A stretch of DNA of 64,000 nucleotides from Ructibacterium sp965146665 (GTDB lineage Bacteria > Bacillota > Clostridia > Monoglobales > Monoglobaceae): contig CBCTHE010000003.1 in the NCBI GenBank assembly GCA_965146665.1, positions 233,814 through 297,813 of the forward strand, read 5' to 3'. This document shows positions 1 to 8,654 of this stretch, piece after piece. The position numbers and the translations under genes are program-made. The notes under the pieces are model-generated. The model worked only from the letters and a program-made list of their open reading frames with translations, did not search any database and was not told the DNA's origin. The stretch's first letter is position 1. Every line of letters begins with the position of its first letter.

Positions 1-481
1 CAAATCCGTCACCAAATTCCTGAAATCTACTGTCAAATGCTCCGTAATCACCGATTTCTACAGCCTGTTCCGCCTCCTCACGGGAGGAAGCCCCTATGTC
101 AATCAGCAGCTGATCCGCCTTGACAGGGGTCTCGCGTTCCTTCTTGGTTGCGAGATGAATGGCCTTCAGCGAGATAATGCCGTCAATTCCATGGATACAA
201 ACCCGCTTGGAAACCAGAAACGCGGCGTCAATTCTTCCTACCGTCTCAAACTTCAAATAACCATCTTCGGTGATCCGGGTGATGATAATGCCCGGCTCAT
301 CCATATATGCCGCAATTAAAATGGTTTTTGCATCTTTATCCGCTTTTTTTTCCGCGTGCAGACTCCCCATGGAATCCTCCCAGAGCCGGGTGCAAAACGG
401 GGACAGCGCATTTTTTAAATACGAGCAGACCTGCGTTTCCATACCTGAAACACCATAGCATTCCTCAAGTTTTCTAAGCAA
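1..481 (-). CDS. M42 family metallopeptidase, partial (C-terminal part lies outside the window)
   Basis: Only the N-terminal 160 residues are in the window. They read like the start of an M42 (glutamyl/leucine aminopeptidase, cellulase M-like) enzyme: an opening of the type LLRKLEECYGVSG, then a strand with AAYMDEPG where the family has its first metal-ligand His (AHMDxxG), then the segment before the PDZ-like/dodecamer domain. The His is replaced by Tyr (AAYMDEPG), so this copy may lack one metal ligand. The best start is a TTG at 479-481, eight bases after a GGGAGG box. It gives the expected N-terminus, whereas the first in-frame ATG (440-442) would cut off LLRKLEECYGVSG. The start overlaps the stop of the upstream M42 gene by 8 bp, so the two are translationally coupled. 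Family assignment is solid; catalytic competence is uncertain. Confidence 0.8.
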   Translation of the reverse strand, partial: MLRKLEECYGVSGMETQVCSYLKNALSPFCTRLWEDSMGSLHAEKKADKDAKTILIAAYMDEPGIIITRITEDGYLKFETVGRIDAAFLVSKRVCIHGIDGIISLKAIHLATKKERETPVKADQLLIDIGASSREEAEQAVEIGDYGAFDSRFQEFGDGF

Positions 482-1505
482 GATTGATCCCTCCCGTCAC
501 GGCTTCTGTAAGCAGATCGGAGACCGCCTGAATATCAGCAGGCTCCAGCGTTTCGACATTGGTGTGCATATAGCGCAGGGGGATGGAGACCAGCATAACC
601 GGAATTCCGCTTCCGATCGTTTGAATCGCCCATGCCGTAGTTCCGCTCCCTCCGGATGCCACCTCTATTTCATGTGAAACATGCATTTCCTTTGCAAGGG
701 CAATCAACTGCCTGGTGTTTTCATAATGGAGATTCGGTCCTCTGCATATGACCGCGCCGCACCCCAGCGGGAACACACCGGTCGCATCCTTGCTGTCCGG
801 CGTTGTGCCATGTGTTACATCAACCACAATGGCCGCATCCGCCATACCGGGCGCAATACCGGTATAGGCTCCGTGAAGCCCCAATTCTTCCTGTGTTGAA
901 AATAAAATTTCAATATGATACGGGAGCGATTTTCCCGCAATCCTGGACAGACAATCAAGAATTGCCGCCATTCCCGCCCGGTTGTCCATGGCGGAACCGG
1001 ACATTTTGCCGCCCAGCAGCGTTACGGTCTTCGCGTCCATGAATACACCCGTTCCCGGCGGGATAAGCCTCCCGGCATCCTCTGGAGACAGCCCGGCGTC
1101 AATGCGGAGCTCCTCCAGCTTTGCGGCCTTTGGCTCTTTATCTTTTTCCGGTTCCGGCCGGTATGCCCCAATCACGCCGTAGACCGGGGGATCGGTCAGT
1201 ATTTTTACCTCCATGCCGCAGAGTATCCGCTCGTCCACACCGCCAAGGCTGACAAACTTCAAATAACCCTGATCATCCACACCCGATATCATCAAGCCGA
1301 TTTGATCCATATGCGCTTCCAGCAAAATGGTCTTGGCCTCCGGTGCGGACGACTCTATACGTCCATGTACATTGCCGAACCGGTCTATGTCCGCCGGAAT
1401 ACCCAGCAGTGCAAGGCTTTCGGTCAAATACTGCGCCACAGTATCCTCCGCTGCACTGAGACCGGGCATATTGGTCAATATCTCAATTCGTTCTCTCAGT
1501 TTCAT
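474..1505 (-). CDS. M42 family metallopeptidase (glutamyl aminopeptidase / cellulase M family)
   Basis: A 343-residue protein of normal family length. M42 enzymes are cytoplasmic, dodecameric, two-metal aminopeptidases that trim short peptides. Visible motifs are EAHMDQIG (first metal His and Asp), SGSAMDNRAG (bridging Asp), STQEELGLHGA (general-base Glu and metal Glu), VVDVTHG (metal Asp) and a late MHTNVE with the last metal His, so this copy appears complete. I place the start at the ATG at 1503-1505, preceded by GGAG at seven bases; an in-frame ATG 18 bases upstream lacks a good ribosome site. It is the first gene of a two-gene unit with the overlapping second M42 gene, driven by a promoter at 1543-1571. 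Confidence 0.92.
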   Translation of the reverse strand: MKLRERIEILTNMPGLSAAEDTVAQYLTESLALLGIPADIDRFGNVHGRIESSAPEAKTILLEAHMDQIGLMISGVDDQGYLKFVSLGGVDERILCGMEVKILTDPPVYGVIGAYRPEPEKDKEPKAAKLEELRIDAGLSPEDAGRLIPPGTGVFMDAKTVTLLGGKMSGSAMDNRAGMAAILDCLSRIAGKSLPYHIEILFSTQEELGLHGAYTGIAPGMADAAIVVDVTHGTTPDSKDATGVFPLGCGAVICRGPNLHYENTRQLIALAKEMHVSHEIEVASGGSGTTAWAIQTIGSGIPVMLVSIPLRYMHTNVETLEPADIQAVSDLLTEAVTGGINLA

Positions 1506-1542
1506 GTCTTCACTCCATTGCAATCATGATCCTTTTTCATAT

Positions 1543-1571
1543 AGTATAACACATCCCCGCGGGAAATACAA
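1543..1571 (-). promoter_or_regulatory. Sigma-A-type promoter for the M42 pair
   Basis: On the minus strand TTGTAT (1566-1571) and TATACT (1543-1548) are separated by exactly 17 bases and lie about 40 bases upstream of the first M42 start codon. Confidence 0.65.
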
Positions 1572-1678
1572 TCGTCTTATCTTCCTTCTTTTTCCTCTGT
1601 CATAATTCCGCTGTTCTTTTTTTATGTTGACTGCCATATCATAGTAATAAATCACACAGGTTTACAGGAGGGCTACAC

Positions 1679-2320
1679 ATGAGAAAGCAATTAAACATCA
1701 CGACAAAGTGCACCCGGGAGCTGTCGGATAATAAGCGGCAGTATGCACTGGCGGCTGGGCTTTTCCTGCTGGGTATCCTGATTGGCAGTATTGCGGCTAT
1801 CACCTCGAAGCGTGCGGACAGTGCTGAGATGAAGGCTTATTTCGACCGTTTCCTTTCGGCCTATCCTCTGCAGGGGGCGGCCCGGAGCGAGATTTTTCAA
1901 ATTTCGATGCTCAATTATCTGCGTCTGGCAGCCCTGATGTGGATAGCAGGGTGGTTTGTATGGCTTCTGCCGCTGGGTGCTCTGCAGGTGGGAATCAAAG
2001 GCTTTCGAACTGGCTTTACGGTAGCCTATCTGCTCAGATGCTATCAGCTGCGCGGAATCCTGCTCGCGGTGATTTCCATACTCCCGCAGAACCTCATCCT
2101 GATTCCCGCACTCTGTTTCTTCATGGTTTATCAGATTAAGTTCGCGGCAGACCGCAGGCATCTGCGCGGCGTTGGGGCGGGTTCAGCGCTGAAACGGCAG
2201 GTTTACGGGCATAATTTGGCCATGACGGGCGTATTTCTCGCACTTCTCCTGATCTGCGCGCTGATTGAAGGCTATATTGTTCCCACCATGCTTCAGCCGG
2301 TATGTGGGCTGTTCATCTAA
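1679..2320 (+). CDS. spoIIM: Stage II sporulation protein M
   Basis: A 213-residue integral membrane protein with about five hydrophobic segments (roughly residues 25-45, 78-100, 112-130, 135-152 and 188-206). Length, topology and the LLGILIGSI first helix match SpoIIM, the subunit of the DMP (SpoIID-SpoIIM-SpoIIP) complex that remodels septal peptidoglycan during engulfment. Being next to a xerD-type gene is a common arrangement in Firmicutes and supports the call. The start has GGAGGG seven bases upstream. The gene implies that the organism can, or recently could, sporulate. I could not find a convincing mother-cell sigma-E promoter. Confidence 0.88.
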   Translation: MRKQLNITTKCTRELSDNKRQYALAAGLFLLGILIGSIAAITSKRADSAEMKAYFDRFLSAYPLQGAARSEIFQISMLNYLRLAALMWIAGWFVWLLPLGALQVGIKGFRTGFTVAYLLRCYQLRGILLAVISILPQNLILIPALCFFMVYQIKFAADRRHLRGVGAGSALKRQVYGHNLAMTGVFLALLLICALIEGYIVPTMLQPVCGLFI

Positions 2321-2326
2321 AAATTG

Positions 2327-2355
2327 GTAAAATCCAGTGGTTTTCTGAGATTTTA
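2327..2355 (+). terminator. Possible weak stem-loop after spoIIM
   Basis: An 8-bp perfect stem, GTAAAATC (2327-2334) and GATTTTAC (2348-2355), follows the spoIIM stop. It is AT-rich and not followed by a clean T run, so it is a weak terminator at best. Confidence 0.3.
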
Positions 2356-2387
2356 CAGCAAAATTTGATCTTTTTCTTAAAAACCCC

Positions 2388-2416
2388 TTGTCAACGGGCA
2401 AAAAATTATGTAAAAT
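2388..2416 (+). promoter_or_regulatory. Sigma-A-type promoter for the xerD-like gene
   Basis: TTGTCA (2388-2393) and TAAAAT (2411-2416) with a 17-base spacer, 27 bases before the GTG start. Confidence 0.65.
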
Positions 2417-2442
2417 GAGAGGACACTAAGGGAGGAATTATT

Positions 2443-3333
2443 GTGGATGTATTGATCGACGAATACCTCGCGTATTTGGAAAGTGACAAAAAGGTTTCCG
2501 CCAACACGCTGGACTCCTATCGGCGGGATATCTTAAAATATTCAAAATACCTTGAGGGACAGCATATCGGATGTGTCAGGGAGTGCAGCAACACCACCAT
2601 CTTGAATTATCTTTTGTCCATGCAGAAACAGGGAATGGCCTCTTCCACCATTTCCAGGAATTTGGCCTCGCTCCGTTCTCTTTACCGTTTTTTACTGCAA
2701 AAGCAGTATTTAGCAGATGATCCAACCCAGAATATACACGGTTTCAAAAGTGAGAAAAAACTGCCTCAAATCCTCACCAGCCAGGAGGTTGAAGTACTCT
2801 TGGAGCAGCCAAAATGCAAGGATTTTAAAGGCTACCGTGACCGGGCCATGCTGGAACTGCTCTATGCCACAGGGATGCGTGTATCCGAGCTAATTTCCCT
2901 CAGAATTTCAGATCTGAACCTGGAGGTAGGCTTTATCAACTGCACCCATCACGGTCAGGAGCGTGTTATCCCAATTTATTCAGTTGCGCGGGATGCAATC
3001 CACGCGTATCTCACCCACGCCCGCGCGAAACTGCCGGAAATCCGGGACGAGGAGATCCTCTTCCTGAACCTGAGCGGCGCGAAGCTCACCCGGCAGGGCT
3101 TTTGGAAAATCATCAAGTATTACACAGAGCGGGCCGGGATTGAAAAGGACATCACCCCCCACACGCTGCGCCATTCCTTTGCCATTCATTTGCTTGAAAA
3201 CGGCGCGGATTTGAAGTCCATTCAGGAGATGCTGGGCCACACGGACATCTCGTCGACCCAGGTCTATGCCCAGATTGTCAAAAGCAGGCTGAAGGATGTT
3301 TATAAAAATGCCCATCCCCGGGCAAAATCATAA
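2443..3333 (+). CDS. xerD: XerD-like tyrosine recombinase
   Basis: A 296-residue site-specific recombinase of standard XerC/XerD length, expected to resolve chromosome dimers at dif. The N-terminal SAM-like core-binding domain covers about residues 1-90 and the catalytic domain about 105-290. Catalytic residues visible are R146 (TGMRVSEL), H240 and R243 (HTLRH), H266 (MLGH) and nucleophile Y275 (TQVYAQI). The spacing H240-R243-H266-Y275 equals that of E. coli XerD. The beta-hairpin Lys (K172, GKG motif in E. coli) is not seen: the corresponding stretch is CTHHGQERVIP. It starts with GTG (2443) after GGGAGGAA. Its position after spoIIM supports XerD, though XerC/XerD identity cannot be fixed from sequence alone. 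Confidence 0.85.
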   Translation: MDVLIDEYLAYLESDKKVSANTLDSYRRDILKYSKYLEGQHIGCVRECSNTTILNYLLSMQKQGMASSTISRNLASLRSLYRFLLQKQYLADDPTQNIHGFKSEKKLPQILTSQEVEVLLEQPKCKDFKGYRDRAMLELLYATGMRVSELISLRISDLNLEVGFINCTHHGQERVIPIYSVARDAIHAYLTHARAKLPEIRDEEILFLNLSGAKLTRQGFWKIIKYYTERAGIEKDITPHTLRHSFAIHLLENGADLKSIQEMLGHTDISSTQVYAQIVKSRLKDVYKNAHPRAKS

Positions 3334-3367
3334 AAAGTATTTATTTTTACCAAAGGAGAATATTCTT

Positions 3368-4636
3368 ATGAAAGTACTGGTTATTGGAGGCGGCGGCCGG
3401 GAACATGCCATTATATGGAAGCTGAAGCAGAGCCCCAAGGTGGATAAAATTTATTGTGCGCCCGGAAACGGGGGTATATCCGAGCTGGCCGAATGTGTCC
3501 CGATCCCTGTTATGGATTTTGAAAAACTCATCATATTCGCCAAGAAAGAGGGCATCGGCCTGACTGTCGTGGCCCCGGATGATCCGCTTGCCGCCGGCGC
3601 GGTAGACGCGTTTGAGGCCGCTGGGCTTCGGGCGTTCGGCCCGAATAAAGCCGCCGCCGTTATTGAGGGAAGCAAGGCGTTTTCAAAAGATCTGATGAAG
3701 AAATACCATATTCCCACCGCGGCCTATGAAGTGTTTGACAACAGCGGGGATGCCATTTCCTATATCAGAGCGCAGGACCAGTTTCCGGTTGTTGTAAAGG
3801 CGGACGGGCTCGCTCTCGGAAAGGGTGTCATCATCGCGCAGGATTTGAATGAGGCTGAAACTGCCGTCCGCGAAATCATGGATGATAAGGTTTTTGGTGC
3901 GGCGGGCGGCAAAGTGGTCATCGAAGAATTTTTGACCGGACCTGAAATTTCCGTGCTGGCTTTCACGGACGGAAAGGTGGTCAGACCCATGGTTTCGGCG
4001 CAGGATCACAAACGTGCCTTTGACAACGACGAGGGCCCGAATACCGGCGGCATGGGGACTTTCTCGCCCAGCCGTATCTATACAGAGGAGCTTGCGCGGG
4101 AATGTATGGAAAAGATCTTCCTCCCCACCATGCGTGCCATGAATGCGGAAGGTCGTACCTTTAAAGGTGTTTTGTACTTCGGCCTTATGAAGACGGCGCA
4201 GGGCGTTAAGGTGATCGAATACAACTGCCGGTTTGGCGATCCGGAAACCCAGGTGGTTTTACCTCGGCTGAAAACCGATTTGTTTGACATCTTTAACGCT
4301 GTGATTGATGAAGAGCTCGAAACGATTCCGATTGAATGGGATGACAATGCGGCGGTCTGTGTGGTTCTGGCCTCCGGCGGATATCCCAGGCAATATGCAA
4401 AAGGCTATTCCATTGATGGCATCAAGCAGGCTGAAAGTCTGGGGGCTCTGGTTTTCCACGCCGGAACTGTGTATGAGGACGGGGCTTTCCGCACCGCAGG
4501 CGGCCGGGTGCTTGGCGTAACGGCCACCGGACAGGATCTTGATGCCGCCATCCGTCAGGCATACCGCTTTGTGGATCTGATCTCGTTTCAGGATATGCAC
4601 TTCCGAAAAGATATTGGCATTAAAAAAGATCAATAA
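3368..4636 (+). CDS. purD: Phosphoribosylamine--glycine ligase (GAR synthetase)
   Basis: A 422-residue ATP-grasp enzyme that joins phosphoribosylamine and glycine in step two of purine biosynthesis. It begins with the family's MKVLVIGGGGREHA; the ATP-grasp region contains VVKADGLALGKGV, the GPEISVLAFTDG strand and DHKRAFDNDEGPNTGGMG, and later the metal-binding EYNCRFGDPETQ. I start it at the ATG at 3368, 10 bases after AAAGGAG; the frame is open further upstream but that overlaps xerD and lacks homology. It stands alone here without other pur genes, and is closed by a terminator at 4656-4690. Confidence 0.97.
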   Translation: MKVLVIGGGGREHAIIWKLKQSPKVDKIYCAPGNGGISELAECVPIPVMDFEKLIIFAKKEGIGLTVVAPDDPLAAGAVDAFEAAGLRAFGPNKAAAVIEGSKAFSKDLMKKYHIPTAAYEVFDNSGDAISYIRAQDQFPVVVKADGLALGKGVIIAQDLNEAETAVREIMDDKVFGAAGGKVVIEEFLTGPEISVLAFTDGKVVRPMVSAQDHKRAFDNDEGPNTGGMGTFSPSRIYTEELARECMEKIFLPTMRAMNAEGRTFKGVLYFGLMKTAQGVKVIEYNCRFGDPETQVVLPRLKTDLFDIFNAVIDEELETIPIEWDDNAAVCVVLASGGYPRQYAKGYSIDGIKQAESLGALVFHAGTVYEDGAFRTAGGRVLGVTATGQDLDAAIRQAYRFVDLISFQDMHFRKDIGIKKDQ

Positions 4637-4655
4637 AAGTTAGTTATATTGTTTA

Positions 4656-4690
4656 AACAGCCGATCCCCAGAGGAACGGCTGTTTTGCTT
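4656..4690 (+). terminator. Rho-independent terminator after purD
   Basis: Stem AACAGCCG (4656-4663) with CGGCTGTT (4677-4684), a 13-base loop, then a T-rich TTGCTTTTC tail. Confidence 0.8.
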
Positions 4691-4740
4691 TTCACAATGC
4701 ATAATTTTTATAGGCTGGGCTGAAAACGGGGAAAAAATGC

Positions 4741-4769
4741 TTGCTATTTTCCTACAATAATAGTATAAT
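4741..4769 (+). promoter_or_regulatory. Strong sigma-A-type promoter for the lon operon
   Basis: TTGCTA (4741-4746), 17-base spacer, perfect TATAAT (4764-4769), 46 bases before the lon start. No CIRCE or CtsR-like site was seen beside it, so this lon does not look HrcA-controlled. Confidence 0.75.
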
Positions 4770-4815
4770 AACAAGATACTCACTAAACTGATTCAGAAAG
4801 CAGGTTTTACAGCAT

Positions 4816-7251
4816 ATGATAAAAAATCGACTGACACTGCCGCTGGTGCCGCTTCGGGGCCTTACGGTCTTTCCGGGCATGGCGCTCCATTTTGACGTTG
4901 GCCGGCCCAAATCCATTGCCGCGGTCCGGCGGGCCATGGACGCGGATAAATTGGTTTTCCTGTGCTATCAAAACGATATCAGCATTGACCATCCCAGACA
5001 GCAGGACCTGGCAAAGATCGGCACCATTGCGGAAATCAGACAGATTCTCAATCTGCCTGACGGCAACATTAGAATATTGGTGGACGGCATTCACCGCGGG
5101 CGGATTACCCGGTTTACGGACCAGGACCAGCTGGTCGAGGTCAATGTTTCCCGGCTGGAGGATATCCCATGTGAGGATGATTTGCATGTCCAGGTGCTGG
5201 TACGCAGGCTTTTTCATCTGGTGGAAAAGTTTCTGGAACTTTACGACCGCCTGTCGCCGGAGGCGGTTACCTCTTTGCTCTCCATTGAGGAACCGGGCGA
5301 AATGGCCGATGTTGTCATTTCCAACTTCCCTGTCAAGCCCCAGCTAAAGCAGGAAATACTTGATGAGATCTCTGTTTCCTCCAGACTTGAAAAACTCATA
5401 GATATCATTGCAAATGAGACGGATATTCTCGAAATTGAAAAGAAAATTATGGACAAGGTGCAGGCTTCTCTGGACCAGAACCAGCGCGAATATGTACTGC
5501 GTGAAAAAATGAAGGTGATTCAGGAAGAACTGGGGGAGGGCGACGCGGCCGAGGCCGAGGTCAAGAAGTACCGGGAACAGCTGCGGGGCCGCCGGTTTCC
5601 CCAAGAGGTAAAAGACAAGCTGGAAGAGGAATTTGAAAAGCTTGCCAAAACCCATCCATATTCCCAGGAATACGGCGTAGTTCAGAATTATATTGAGACC
5701 GTGCTCTCTCTTCCCTGGGACAGCATGACGGAGGACTGTCTGGAACTGGAACGGGCACGAGAGATTCTGGAACGGGATCACTATGGTCTGGAAAAGGTCA
5801 AGGAGCGGATTTTAGAGTATATTGCGGTCCGCAGACTTTCCGGACAGCCTAAGAGCAGTATTTTATGCCTCGTGGGACCGCCGGGAACCGGAAAGACCTC
5901 CATTGCCCGCTCACTCGCAGAGGCGCTGGGCCGAAAATATGTCAGAATCAGTCTGGGCGGCATACAGAATGAGTCTGAAATCCGCGGCCACCGCAAGACG
6001 TATGTGGGCGCTATGCCGGGCCGTATCATTGACGCGCTCAAGCGGTCCAAAAGCAGGAATCCCCTGATGCTCTTTGATGAGATTGATAAAATGTCCAAGG
6101 ACTACAGCGGCGACCCCGCGTCAGCCATGCTGGAGGTATTTGATCCGGAGCAAAATCAAAACTTCCGCGACCACTACATTGAGCTGGCCTTTGATCTGTC
6201 GGATGTGCTTTTCATTGCCACGGCCAACAGTCTGGATACCATCCCCCGGCCGCTGTTAGACCGGATGGATACCATTGAGATTAGCGGCTATACCCTTGAG
6301 GAAAAGCTGAACATTGCAAAAAAATATTTGATTCCCAAACAGCGCCAGCTGCACGGATTGAAGGCGTCACAGCTGAAATTCTCCGCCTCTGCCCTGCCGG
6401 CTCTGATTGAGGAATATACCCGGGAATCCGGCGTCCGGTCCTTAGAACGTAAAATTTCTGCGGTATGCCGCAAAGCAGCTATGAAGATCGCGGAGACATC
6501 CGACACGGCGTCCCTGTCTGTGACGGCCCGGAATTTATCGAATTTCCTCGGCCGGCAGATCTATCACTATGACAAGACTGCCGCACAGGATCAGATTGGT
6601 CTGGTCACAGGCCTTGCATGGACCGAAAGCGGCGGGGACACCCTTTGTGTGGAAATCAATACCATGCCGGGAGCTGGAAAGCTGGAGCTCACGGGAAATC
6701 TGGGAGATGTCATGCAGGAATCCGCCAAAGCCGCGCTGAGCTTTGTCCGTTCCAACACCTTCCGCTTTGGTATTTCACAGGATTTTTACAAGCAGACAGA
6801 CATCCATATCCATGTACCCGAGGGTGCCATCCCGAAAGACGGCCCCTCTGCGGGCGTCACCATGGCGACGGCTCTGGTTTCCGCTTTGAGCGGCCGGCTG
6901 GTTGACCGGTATGTGGCAATGACTGGAGAGATCACTTTGCGGGGACGTGTACTGCCCATCGGCGGTCTGAAAGAAAAATCCCTTGCGGCTTTCCGTATGG
7001 GGATTAAAACCGTGATTATCCCCTATGAGAATAAACCGGATTATGACGAGCTTCCCCAAAAGCTCAAGGACGGTATGCGCTTTGTGTTTGCAAAGAATAT
7101 GGATACAGTGCTGGAAACTGCCCTTCTGCCGTCAAGCGGTTCAGACAAAAAGCATATGAAAAAAGAGGTGCAGTACATAGAGGCCCTGCTTTCCGGTCCT
7201 GGAATCAAGGGTCAGGTGAGCGCGCGGAAAAATGCGGCACCGCACCAGTAA
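4816..7251 (+). CDS. lon: ATP-dependent protease La
   Basis: An 811-residue LonA protease that degrades misfolded and regulatory proteins in the cytoplasm. Domain order: N-terminal substrate domain (about 5-200, opening LPLVPLRGLTVFPGM), coiled-coil (about 200-290), AAA+ domain with Walker A GPPGTGKTS (354-362) and Walker B MLFDEIDK, and C-terminal peptidase with catalytic S678 (PKDGPSAG) and K721 (GGLKEK). The 43-residue Ser-Lys spacing matches E. coli S679/K722. The C-terminal 30 residues (after the peptidase) are Lys-rich and variable. First gene of a plus-strand run into ysxC, the usual lon-ysxC pairing in Firmicutes; the ribosome site is weak. Confidence 0.97.
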   Translation: MIKNRLTLPLVPLRGLTVFPGMALHFDVGRPKSIAAVRRAMDADKLVFLCYQNDISIDHPRQQDLAKIGTIAEIRQILNLPDGNIRILVDGIHRGRITRFTDQDQLVEVNVSRLEDIPCEDDLHVQVLVRRLFHLVEKFLELYDRLSPEAVTSLLSIEEPGEMADVVISNFPVKPQLKQEILDEISVSSRLEKLIDIIANETDILEIEKKIMDKVQASLDQNQREYVLREKMKVIQEELGEGDAAEAEVKKYREQLRGRRFPQEVKDKLEEEFEKLAKTHPYSQEYGVVQNYIETVLSLPWDSMTEDCLELERAREILERDHYGLEKVKERILEYIAVRRLSGQPKSSILCLVGPPGTGKTSIARSLAEALGRKYVRISLGGIQNESEIRGHRKTYVGAMPGRIIDALKRSKSRNPLMLFDEIDKMSKDYSGDPASAMLEVFDPEQNQNFRDHYIELAFDLSDVLFIATANSLDTIPRPLLDRMDTIEISGYTLEEKLNIAKKYLIPKQRQLHGLKASQLKFSASALPALIEEYTRESGVRSLERKISAVCRKAAMKIAETSDTASLSVTARNLSNFLGRQIYHYDKTAAQDQIGLVTGLAWTESGGDTLCVEINTMPGAGKLELTGNLGDVMQESAKAALSFVRSNTFRFGISQDFYKQTDIHIHVPEGAIPKDGPSAGVTMATALVSALSGRLVDRYVAMTGEITLRGRVLPIGGLKEKSLAAFRMGIKTVIIPYENKPDYDELPQKLKDGMRFVFAKNMDTVLETALLPSSGSDKKHMKKEVQYIEALLSGPGIKGQVSARKNAAPHQ

Positions 7252-7272
7252 ATAGAGTATGGAGATTGAAAT

Positions 7273-7887
7273 ATGGATTATATAGACGCGAAATTCCTTT
7301 TGACAGCGGTCAAGCCCGAGCAGTATCCAGATACGCTGGTGCCGGAAATTGCCTTTGTGGGACGTTCCAATGTGGGAAAATCCTCTCTGATCAACTGCCT
7401 GACCAACCGTACCAAGCTGGCGCGGACAAGCAGTACGCCCGGGAAAACCGCGACCATCAATTTTTATGACATAGCCGGCAGATACCGGCTGGTTGACCTG
7501 CCCGGGTACGGCTATGCCAAGGTGTCCAAGACCGAGCAGGAGCGTTGGGCCAAAATGATTGAAACCTATCTTTCCGACCGCTTCAATCTGGTTCAGGTGA
7601 TTCAGCTCGTTGATGCCCGGCACAAACCCACCCGGGACGATATCCTCATGCTGGACTGGATCCGCCGGTTTGGATACAGCCCGGTGGTGGTGGCAACCAA
7701 GCTGGACAAACTGAAAAAATCTCAGATAGAACCCAGTCTGACACTCGTCTATGAAACGCTGGGCCTGGATGACGACTGCATCCTCCTCCCTTTTTCCGCC
7801 GAGAAGAAAACCGGGCGTGAGGATCTGGCCGAGCTTCTGGACATGCTCTGCGCCCGGTATCATCCGGAAAAGGGGGGCAAGGCATGA
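7273..7887 (+). CDS. ysxC: Ribosome biogenesis GTPase YsxC/YihA (EngB)
   Basis: A 204-residue small GTPase required for assembly of the 50S ribosomal subunit. The G motifs are visible: G1 GRSNVGKSS (about 31-39), G2 Thr in SSTPGKT, G3 DLPGYGYA, G4 TKLDK and G5 PFSA. It begins 21 bases after lon and its stop overlaps the next start (ATGA), so it is cotranscribed with both. Confidence 0.96.
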   Translation: MDYIDAKFLLTAVKPEQYPDTLVPEIAFVGRSNVGKSSLINCLTNRTKLARTSSTPGKTATINFYDIAGRYRLVDLPGYGYAKVSKTEQERWAKMIETYLSDRFNLVQVIQLVDARHKPTRDDILMLDWIRRFGYSPVVVATKLDKLKKSQIEPSLTLVYETLGLDDDCILLPFSAEKKTGREDLAELLDMLCARYHPEKGGKA

Positions 7888-8654
7888 AATACGCCAGAAT
7901 CCTGTATCAGGGTATACCGCAATATGCCCTATTGAAACCGGACGGTTACCATCTTCTGGCTGGCGGGCTGTTTGATCCGGTTTGTGAGACCGGATCTGTG
8001 ATGCCTGAAAAAGACGCACAGCTTCTGGTGCCGTGTACCCCGGGGAAAATTATTGCGGTCGGATTGAACTATGCGGATCATGCGGCAGAAATGTCGCTGG
8101 AACTTCCGCAATTCCCCGCGCTTTTCATGAAGCCCTCCTCGGCGCTTCTGCCATGCGGCGGCACCATTTTGTATCCGCCCATGTCCCGGCAGGTGGATTT
8201 TGAGGGCGAGCTGGCTTTTGTCATCGGAAAAACCGCCTCTTATGTCCCTGAATGCGCGGCGGCGGAATATATCTTCGGCTATACCTGCCTGAATGATGTC
8301 ACGGCCCGCGATCTGCAGGGACAGGATTCCCAGTGGACCCGTGCCAAGGGCTTTGATACCTTTTGTCCCGTTGGCCCAGTGATCGCCGCGGGCATCAATC
8401 CTGCCAGCCTCCGTGTAACCACCCGGGTCAACGGCACGGTCAGACAGGATTTCAGCACCAAAAACCTTATTTTCACACCAGAAAAACTGATCAGTCTGCT
8501 CTCTCAGATCATGACGTTATATCCCGGCGATCTGATTACCACCGGCACCTCCTCCGGCATCGGCCCCATGTTCCCGGGAGATGCGGTGGAGGTGGAGATT
8601 GCGCAGATCGGCACATTGAAAAATACTGTAAAGGAGTTATGTGACCATGATTAA
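7884..8654 (+). CDS. Fumarylacetoacetate hydrolase (FAH) family protein
   Basis: A 256-residue member of the FAH/YcgM superfamily. The core shows IIAVGLNYADHAAE, then the metal-binding pair VDFEGELAFVIGK (E-x-E) and a second Asp in NDVTARDLQ, with GPVIA and the C-terminal TTGTSSGIGPM loop. Members hydrolyse or decarboxylate acylpyruvates, including oxaloacetate decarboxylase and acylpyruvase activities; the exact substrate cannot be read from sequence. The start overlaps the ysxC stop (ATGA) and the end overlaps hisS, so it is translationally coupled within an otherwise housekeeping operon. Confidence 0.88.
   Translation: MKYARILYQGIPQYALLKPDGYHLLAGGLFDPVCETGSVMPEKDAQLLVPCTPGKIIAVGLNYADHAAEMSLELPQFPALFMKPSSALLPCGGTILYPPMSRQVDFEGELAFVIGKTASYVPECAAAEYIFGYTCLNDVTARDLQGQDSQWTRAKGFDTFCPVGPVIAAGINPASLRVTTRVNGTVRQDFSTKNLIFTPEKLISLLSQIMTLYPGDLITTGTSSGIGPMFPGDAVEVEIAQIGTLKNTVKELCDHD

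Noticed and set aside
1627..1660. A TTGACT box and a CATAGTAATA stretch upstream of spoIIM as a sigma-A or sigma-E promoter
   Set aside because: Spacing fits neither consensus well; spoIIM is probably sporulation-controlled but the site cannot be called.
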